Source of the DNA: Salvia splendens
Lineage: Eukaryota; Streptophyta; Magnoliopsida; Lamiales; Lamiaceae
DNA length: 64,000 bases
Direction: 5' to 3'
Assembly: GCF_004379255.2 (NCBI RefSeq)
Contig: NC_056044.1
Coordinates: 8,224,001 to 8,288,000, forward strand
This document shows, piece by piece, positions 56,332 to 64,000 of this stretch (positions within the stretch are counted from its first letter, which is position 1; every line of letters begins with the position of its first letter). Under the pieces are notes generated by a model, which was given only the letters and a program-made list of their open reading frames with translations, did not search any database and had not been told where the DNA came from. The position numbers and the translations under genes were made by a program.

Positions 56332-59300
56332 TCATGGGAGGGCTGATTTTAAGCTTTTTGTGAACGCCTCTAGTTCTTTTATCCCGTCTTCAGGTGATTT
56401 TGCATCACCGAGTATTCTTACCATGGCACTGCCAACGATCACACCATCTGCTCCCCAATCCGCAACCTAAGATGAGTCGTGCCAAAAATATGTTATTATC
56501 TATACGAGAGCTTGGATGCCTAAATGTGTTTCCTATCAACAACAAAAATACATGCATCAGATGCTAAGCAATATCATGTTGAATATGTACCTGCTTAACA
56601 TGTTCTGGTTTCGATATGCCAAAACCAACTGCAACTGGCTTGCTCGTTGCCTGTGGGTGGACAAAGGGTTAGTGTTATATGCATCAACCTTTATCATGAA
56701 TTGTCTAGTGTTTTACGAGGGTCATGTGAGAGATTGAGAGGTGAGATTGAAGAAAGAGACAGCAATGTTTACGAAATAAACTTCCAGTTTCAGGCGACGC
56801 TCGTTATATAATAGGAATCTTTACCTCCTTGATGTCCACTAGAAGAGATTGAACCTTTCCACTGACAGATGTCCGTGCTCCAGTAACTCCTACCGAGCTA
56901 ACCTATTAATAGACAAAGGAGGTGTAGGGTAATTCGATTTAATGAGTTAGGTTGCAAGTTGCAACTTAAGATAAAGTCTCATTTTCCCAGTTCGGAGCAG
57001 TAACTTCAGATAAATTAACATCACAATCGACAAAAAATGAGAAGTTGAGTTCAAGGAGATCAACATTTTCTACCGACACTAATGTATACGTGGTTCGCAT
57101 AAAATTCCAGAATTTTTTTCAACAAGCAGCCAGTGAAATCCTTTTTTTCTTTTTTTCATCAAGATACAAATAAATGATCCAACCAGTAACTACTCAAAAA
57201 GGAATGTCAATCTTACAAGGTAGACAAAACCTTCTGATGCTTCAACGATGGATTTCATTCTCTCTGTTGGAGTGGTTGGTGTAGTCAGCAGCACCTGGAT
57301 TGCAAACAAGAGAGGGTTAAGTGGTGCACACAAAAATATTATGTCACACTAAGTGCATAAATGCAAAAATGAAAGCAGCTCAAATAATAAGCAGATAACT
57401 TATCATCTTACTCTGCAACAAGATTTGCCTTCATATCTCTATCCATCAAATATTGCAGAAAAATAAGCTACAAACTACACAACTCCCCCTCCAAAAACCC
57501 AAATTCTATTATAGCATTACCATGGGAATTATCAATAGAGAGATAAAACTGTTAAATCAAAGTCAAAGGTGACATTGCCAGGTATCAACAAAAATAATCA
57601 ATTTTTTATTAGTTTCTGAGACACTACCCCTACTAATTTTTTTATTAGTTTCTTGTCCGAATCCTGCCCATACCCTGGTTACCACTATTTTTCTGAATTC
57701 CAAAGGGATAGACATGACTACCAAGATCTATAAGGGTTGCCGACAGTTGAGGGTTATTTTCTTTTCTTGGCTCAAGGTGCAACATCGGTTCCTTCATATT
57801 CTTGGGCATCTATGGTTCAGCTCTCTGACTCATATCCATAAACTTGAGTAAGAGCCTCCACTGATCCATGTAAAATGTTTAAGTTTCAGACCCAGCCTTG
57901 AGGGCAAGGCTGTTTCAACAGCGGTGCGATTGATGCACTAGAAAGTGGAGATTAAATGGTTTTCAATGCTGGGGGTAGTGGGGCAGTAGTAACAAGATAA
58001 TGGGAAGAGTGGGCGACGGTTATTTAGGTAGTGGAGGAGTGTGCTAAATGCTGAGCATCCACAATAAGGCAGACTAACCAATAGCCTAGCACTAGGACTA
58101 ACCAAAAACACCTTCTGCCACGTTACTAGGACTAACCACAAACTGCCACATCACTAGGACAAACCACAACACAATAATAGACTAGCACTAGGACTAGCTG
58201 ACGCCCTAGCCAATAAAACAAATTGAAAAATACGATTAATTCATTTTAATTGTTGGTGTTTATCAAATATTAAAAAAATGAAGTGCAATGAGTTGTAAAT
58301 ATTGAGTACAAATTAAAAAAATAAAATTAAAATTAAAAATAATAAAAAAATCGGTTAGTCCGTGCTCGTCCTACTTCGGTTAGTCCTACCTTTAGTCCGC
58401 TACTACGGTGGACATCCCCACGCCCTAACCGTTAGTCCTACTCTTAGTCTGCTATTGCGGATGCTCTAATGCAGTCATTATTAGTAATATTATTATTAGA
58501 AATAGGCCACTCACCTCTTAAAAGGCCTTATAAGGGGGAGGGTTATCCATACTTTTATAGATGAGCTAGGATCGTTTTCAAGTCGATGTGGGACAAGATA
58601 TTAAGAATTTTAACACGCCCCCTCACGTGTGGGCCGGAATGACACACATCGGACTTCCATCACGTGGGTAGGCAAGAGAAGAGATAAAGAGATAAAATAC
58701 ATCATCGCGTGTGGGCCGGAATGACACATCGGACTTCCATCACGTGGGTAGGCAAGAGAAGAGATAAAGAGATAAAATCCATCATCGACTTGGGCCCGCT
58801 CTGATACCATATTAGAAATATGCCACTCACCCCTTAAAAGGCCTTATAAGGGGGAGGGTTATCCATACTTTTATAGGTGAGCTAGGATCGTTCCCAAGTC
58901 GATGTGGGACAAGATATTAAGAATTTTAACAATTATTATCAGATCTTTTACAATTCCATTTAGGAGAGTATTATATTATTGTCCTTTGAGGTTAGAAAAG
59001 GATCATAGTTGAATTATCGTATTGAAAAGCTTTGCCAAGGCTTTCCGTGAAGGAAAGAGGGCCTTATTTTGAAAGAGTTATATTTTATTTCAATCATCTT
59101 TCCCATTTCGTTTACAAAGTCTTCAACAAACTTCCACTCGCTTCTCTTCTCTAAAAATTTCCAAGTGATATCAGTTAACAACAAGAAGTAAGAAGTCGAC
59201 ATTTTTGCAGCTATCATATTCCGTTAAATAGTGCAAACTGGACAGTAAAAATATAGCCTGGAAATTAATTATTGTTGGGAAAGCTAACCAACTCAATATT

Positions 59301-61493
59301 TTTACTGCAAGCTTCCTTTCTCAATATATCAGTCTCCTCTAGAGGCACATCTGGAACAACAAGTCCTGAAATGAATGATAGTGCAGATCAAATTAGATAA
59401 AAATGTGTTGCAAAATAGTAGAGTACATTTACAAAGGAAGCAAAAGCTATTGGTATAAAAAATCCAAAGGGGATCTAAAACCATAGTACTTATTGGAAAT
59501 TAAATGAAAGATAACACAACTAAGGCACTGATTTGCAGTTGAAACTTTTAAAGTAGTTAAATATAAAAATCATGTACTATCTAAGAAGTGCTTCAGTTTA
59601 TACATACAAGGTTGCAAGATCCATGAAAGACTAAAACTTATAGATGGAATTGCTATCAAAATCAGTTAAGTTTCATTGAATGCTGAAGAGTGTAAAGCTG
59701 CAATATAATTTTACCATGTATTCCAGTATCCTGCAAAGTGCTCATGAATCGCTCCACACCACGTTTGAGTATTGGGTTGTAATATGAGAATAATGCAACT
59801 GGACAAGATAATTGAGGCACCACCTTTAAAAGAACAGAAAACTGTTATGCTATGAAATGGTCACATCACACCAAAATTGTTTTAAAATGATAGTTAAGCT
59901 ACAGACAAGAGACAACATAAAATACAGTAAAGATAAGCTTAACAAATCTTTTCTCTAAAACTCTAAACCAATATGTATGCCAAGGACCACAGGAACTATT
60001 CTTTATGCACTACAATATCTTTCAAGTTTAAGATGCATTAAGAAAGAAAATGGAAGAACTAAGAATCCTCACATAGTTAGTTACTGTTTCAAATAAACAT
60101 CACTTATACTCTCTCTTTGATGTGATGCTATATAAAAGTAGTGGAACTTACTTCCTTCAACATTTCAATGATCTTATCAAAGTTGGTTCCTCTGGCTAAT
60201 GCTCGTGTTGCAGCAGCCTATGAAAGAAAAAATATATCAGTTATCATTCGTAAGCAATAAACTGCTAGGTGAGACACCGCTTGTATGCCAAGATTATACG
60301 TAACCACATGTTTACACCTGGATAACAGGACCATCGGCTAAGGGGTCTGAATAAGGTACACCGAGTTCAATAATGTCCGAGCCACATGAATCAAGGACCT
60401 TTAGCGCTTCCGCAGTTGTTGAAAGGTTAGGGTCACCAGCTGTGATATACGGAATGAATGCCACCTTTTACACCAAAAACACGGTTAGAACATATCAGTT
60501 GAGAAAATCATGCATGAATCAATATACCACGGCATGACTGTGAATTCAGTATTAATAGAATATCAATCAACAGTTCCATCAGATTTCCATCATTATCCAA
60601 AGGTGATACTTTTATGACAGAATTTGAGCACCAAAGTATGTAGCTAAGAAATATTTAGCTAAATGTCAATCCAAAATCATACTCTCAGGTTTTCGAAAAC
60701 CAATCAGGTATCTAATTCAAGTGACTTGTAGTGATAATCTTTACTCATCCTCGTATTCCGTTCTACTAAATGCTATTTTTCTTAATCCCTTCTCTAGACG
60801 ATTGCAGTATTCGGATTTTGATAGTTGATAGAACTTTATCAAAGAAAATCCAAAACGCAACAGACATACAGGTTTGGGCATTTTCTGCTCCAGAAAAATG
60901 GAAAAGACTAATCATTAGTATTCAATGACAGATTGAGGCTATCAGCATTTTAGCTCCAGATAAATGGAAAAGACTATAATAATAGCATTCAGTGAAATTA
61001 TGCCATGACCATTTTTGCTCCAGATTAATGGAAAAGATGACTTCGAGATTAAATCACAGACTCTAATATCAGCATATCGGATTTTATCAAACTCAGCCAT
61101 AATCAAACGACTGAATTGCATGAAACAGACCGCAAAACACTTGAAAAAACCCCAGAGAGCAAAACCCCCCAAATTCTATCCCAACCACAAAAAGTCAGAA
61201 ATCTTCCAATTTTTTAACATAGGGAATAAGAAAAATATTCAAAAAGTATCTCAATCAAGGGGAAATGCAGATATGAAATTAAAGAAGAAGTGAGTTCTGA
61301 CTTTTCCTTGTTTTTTCAATATGGAGAAGGTTTCAGAGATTCCAACAGCGGGTGCGGCAGTGAGGGCGGCCATGATCGGCTTCAATTTGAAGGACCTATG
61401 AGTGGAAGAGCTAAGGAAGGAGCGGCATTGAGCTGAATTGTTGGTGGTTTTGAGTTGGAGTAAACGCGAGGAGTTAAGAGCGGCAGCGGCCAT
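56332..61493 (-). CDS. TSA1: Tryptophan synthase alpha subunit, chloroplastic
   Basis: Nine exons with GT-AG introns give 313 residues: 61493-61302, 60464-60318, 60217-60152, 59823-59715, 59365-59289, 57294-57217, 56902-56825, 56650-56591, 56466-56332 (stop TGA). The enzyme splits indole-3-glycerol phosphate into indole and glyceraldehyde 3-phosphate, and passes indole to the beta subunit in the plastid. Residues 1-50 are Ser/Thr/Ala-rich ([14 protein letters not shown]), a plastid leader. Catalytic Glu97 ([10 protein letters not shown]) and Asp108 (PLADGP) are present; phosphate-loop motifs are GVTGARTS (228-235), GFGIS (258-262) and VGSAMV (280-285). The length matches plant TSA. The start was chosen at 61493 because an in-frame ATG 33 bases upstream adds residues unlike the leader. 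Intron 5 (1994 bp) is enlarged by a MITE and a TRIM. BX1/IGL-type indole synthases are close relatives, so free indole release cannot be excluded. Confidence 0.95.
58053..58466. mobile_element. Harbinger-type MITE in TSA intron 5
   Basis: GAGCATCCACAATAAGGCAG at the left, and inverted GAGCATCCGCAATAGCAGAC at the right. Subterminal repeats of CTAGCACTAGGACTAACC and GTTAGTCCTAC. A TAA follows the right end, but the left flank reads GCT, so the target duplication is not clean. 414 bp, no coding capacity. Confidence 0.78.
58494..58931 (-). mobile_element. Complete TRIM retrotransposon in TSA intron 5
   Basis: 438 bp. Two direct LTRs of 122 bp (58494-58615 and 58810-58931), minus-strand start TGTTAAAATTC, end TTTCTAATA. 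Initiator-Met primer site TGGTATCAGAGC on the minus strand at 58809-58798, purine tract GAGGGGGCG (minus, 58624-58616), target duplication ATTAT on both sides (58489-58493, 58932-58936). The 194 base interior is mostly two tandem units of about 80 bp (GTGGGCCGGAATGACAC...). No protein. The same strand as the host gene. Confidence 0.93.
60878..61060. repeat. Minisatellite in TSA intron 1
   Basis: Three diverged units of about 66 bp starting near 60878, 60945 and 61009, each with CATTTT(n)GCTCCAGA(n)(A/T)AATGGAAAAGA. Confidence 0.8.
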
Positions 61494-61607
61494 TGATTCT
61501 CTGCTATATAGTATTTCAACTGCCAATTTGTTGGCACTAAAAGAGATAGGTTTGTGCTTTCATTAAGACAGATACGATAATAGTAAAAAATTGAGATAGT
61601 ATAAGTA
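61494..61607 (-). promoter_or_regulatory. Probable leader/promoter interval of TSA
   Basis: Only 114 bases separate the start codon from a MITE. A perfect palindrome TGCCAATTTGTTGGCA lies at 61521-61536. On the minus strand ACTATATAG sits about 15-20 bases before the ATG, too close for a normal TATA box, so the transcript start probably lies within or beyond the MITE. Confidence 0.4.
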
Positions 61608-61911
61608 CTCCCTCTCTTCCTCTTCCTCTTCCTCTTCCTCTTCCTCTTCCTCTTCCATATATTTTTATTTTAAAAAATATTCGTCCGTTTCTTCATAGTT
61701 GAGTATTTTTTCATTTTGGGAAGTTTCCGTAAAGTTGAGTCATTTCTCTATATAGTAACTTTTTACTCTCTCTTACTTTATTCTCTCTACTTTATTCACT
61801 CTACTTTTTTTCCTCTCTTACTTTTTTATCTATTTATTTAACACATTCAACATTCATTTCTTAAACTTCGTGCCGAAAAGTTTTGCCTCAACTATGAAGA
61901 AATGGAGGGAG
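61608..61911. mobile_element. Stowaway MITE upstream of TSA with expanded end
   Basis: Inverted ends: CTCCCTC at the left and CTCCCTCCATTTCTTCATAG (inverted) at the right; TA on both sides (61606-61607, 61912-61913). The left end contains about 40 bases of (TCTTCC)n between the terminal CTCCCTC and the rest of the repeat (TTTCTTCATAGTTGAG near 61688). Confidence 0.82.
61614..61656. repeat. (TCTTCC)n microsatellite
   Basis: About seven uninterrupted hexamer units within the MITE end, 120-160 bases upstream of the TSA start. As seen on the gene strand it is a GGAAGA purine tract. Confidence 0.88.
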
Positions 61912-61913
61912 TA

Positions 61914-64000
61914 TAAAGGAAGGAATGTGTTAGAAAAAGTTAGGATAATTAATGGGGGACAAATGAGTAATAAGCATATGGTTTTATTTCTTAGGATGAC
62001 AGACATTCACATATAAATGGACATATTATTGTGGAATGAAAGAAAAATCAAATTTTGATACGGGAGAGTGCATGAAATCGAAAGATAATGCTACATGGTT
62101 TTCACGAACTTAAAATAAACAGAAAAAAAATGGCTCAATTTTGTAATTAGATATATAATGTATCAAATTTGTAATTCGTTTGTTTTCGAGATATTGGTCT
62201 CTATATTTACAAATTTTGGCCTAATTCTATATTCACTAAATTTAAAATTTATTTAAAATATCATAAACTTTATTAAAACTTATTCTACATAAGTAACCGT
62301 AAAATGTTTATAATATTTTAAACCATTTTGTTAAATTTATAACAGGTAGGATAAATAGTCACTTAGAGCAAGAATACATGAAATGTATCAACCAATATTT
62401 TAAAATTAGACTAATAAATGAATTGGTAAAGTGATCAATCAGACCAAATATAATACTGAAATACTGTAGTATATAAAAGAGTGCTTCAAAATAACTCATT
62501 TTAAATATTAACGTACATCCATTTACCACCATTTGATTTTGTTGATCGAACCGTCCATAAACTGACATGTGTCTGCAAAATTTAATCCAATTTATATTAA
62601 AAATACGAAAAGGATATTTATTGTGATCTTAGGAAAATCAAGCCATTTAAAATGTAATGCAGAAGGTATATTAAAAAAGAAAAAAGATAAATTAACAAAA
62701 TTATATATGCAAAATCCCTTCAAATTTGAATAGGATAATATCAAATTATTTTTAATTGGTATCATCATTAATTACATACTTTTATGACTAATTTGACCCT
62801 ATTAACAATTATAGGAGGAAATTATACTATTATAATTTTCCTTACTTATTTATATTGTTTAAAACATGTAATTGATTTTCTTCTTGGAAATATTCACCGT
62901 TACTAAAAGGATTCACAATAAAATTTTAGATAGAACAATCATTCATAATATATTAACGGAATAACTTTTTTTTCATTTTATTTAACTATCACAATGATAT
63001 GAAGAAAAATAAATTGTTTCTTTTTCTACAAAGTAAAAATTGGGCAAAATACTCTTTTTACTTTTATTTAAAATTTCTCTCGTATTATGCCATATAGTAA
63101 ATTTTAAAAACTACTGATTTTTAATTTTTAATTTATACTTTTAATTTATACTTTAAATTGTGACTCTTATTGTGGGACGGACCAAAATGACAAAGTGTGA
63201 CTTTTATTGTGGGACAAGGGGAGTATATGTGAAATCATAAGCTTTAAATATTAAATCACAAATATTAAAATTTGAAGAAAATGAAATAAAATACAATGTA
63301 CGTACGAGATACAAAATATAAAAAAATATACAAATTGGTTTTCGAATAAAATGATAATTTAAATGATTTTATGAAAAAATAAGTTTATAGGTAAGAATTT
63401 TGTTATAAATAAAAAATGTTAAGTATCTTTTTTTAATTCGTTTTTCATATTTTTTTTGTTAAGACTATAAAAGCATAATGTAAAATATTTGTTTAAATTT
63501 CAGAAAATAAAATATTTTTATTAGAAAAAAATTGAAGTATAATATTTTTTTATATATATAGTTGAAAGTATTATAGTCCATGCCTTTAATTAACATGAGA
63601 GGTTATAATGTCAAATTATAGTACAATTAAAATAGGTAAGTTCCTTATTTATTGCAAATGAAAGAAAATGACAAATATACTCCCAACATTTTATATATAC
63701 ATTTTTTGTTAATCTATCACTACTCATTTAAAAATACGAAAAGGATATTGGATAATGTTATGATATTATTTTCGTAATCAATTATTATTATTAAAGTATC
63801 TTAATCCGTTCATAGTAATATTGGAATCACAACAATCAGTAATTAAGGTCGCTTAATTAAAAGGGAGGTGGAATCGAACTTCCTCTTTGCACGATTCAGG
63901 TTGCTATGATGTCTTTTTCGCGGTGTGATTCGAGCTAGAACTGCAGATGGACTCCGATGCAAGTCATGCTATCTAACTCATTTTAAATATAATTGTCAAC
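61914..64000. other. AT-rich intergenic region
   Basis: No gene recognised on either strand. At about 63157-63226 two direct copies of GTGACT(C/T)TTATTGTGGGAC, the second followed by AAGGGGAGTA, look like right ends of Stowaway MITEs whose left ends are absent. The last 150 bases are less AT-rich but show no coding sequence or RNA gene I can defend. Confidence 0.55.

Noticed and set aside
59014..59217. 67-codon open frame on the minus strand
   Set aside because: Lies in TSA intron 5 outside any exon and has no recognisable domain.
61494..61526. Upstream in-frame ATG for tryptophan synthase alpha
   Set aside because: Would add MAVEILYSRES, unlike a plastid leader start; the ATG at 61493 gives MAAAAL and a normal protein length.
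63850..63960. A tRNA-like patch (GGTGGAATCGAACTTCC on the plus strand)
   Set aside because: Resembles an inverted T-arm only; I could not fold acceptor, D and anticodon arms around it.

Overview
This window comes from a plant nuclear genome, most likely a eudicot (possibly the mint order; that is an impression, not something the bases prove). Evidence: plant retrotransposon lineages (Athila, a Tekay-like chromovirus, Copia, a TRIM), primer sites for plant tRNA-Asp and initiator tRNA-Met, many Stowaway, Harbinger, hAT and Mutator-type elements, and one nuclear gene with GT-AG introns and a plastid leader. I see only one host gene: a nine-exon tryptophan synthase alpha subunit on the minus strand (56332-61493, 313 residues). 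Almost everything else is transposable element, much of it nested.

Layout. 1-12449: 3' part of an Athila-type element (gag-pol remnants, the ATHILA ORF-1 reading region, a long 3' untranslated region with hairpins, 3' LTR). It sits inside the integrase of a chromovirus whose integrase end and chromodomain continue at 12450-13306. 13352-24481: that chromovirus's 3' LTR followed by three more copies of the same LTR family in alternating orientation, interrupted by a hAT-type MITE (14402-15134) and a solo LTR of another family (17623-20428). 24482-26439: Harbinger element with a broken transposase. 26716-27093: decayed MITE-like and AT-rich sequence. 27094-34309: a second Athila-type element on the minus strand, with one LTR and no 3' end, which cut a second Harbinger element (34310-35843). 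35897-37600: Stowaway MITEs and an LTR fragment. 37604-52377: one Stowaway MITE split into three pieces by a Copia-type solo LTR (itself hit by a Mutator-type element, 39063-40135) and by a complete 11.95 kb chromovirus-type element (40340-52292). 52529-55976: more MITEs, a minisatellite, and a Harbinger element carrying only the Myb/SANT-like ORF1 (54361-55973). 56332-61493: tryptophan synthase alpha, with a Harbinger MITE and a complete 438 bp TRIM in intron 5. 61608-64000: a Stowaway MITE just upstream of the gene, then AT-rich sequence.

There is no operon-like cooperation. The biology is layered insertion: target-site duplications let the order of several events be read, and several elements (the 11.95 kb chromovirus-type element, the ORF1-only Harbinger, the TRIM, the MITEs) look as if they were mobilised by proteins encoded elsewhere. 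The Athila, chromovirus and Harbinger transposase genes present here are all broken.
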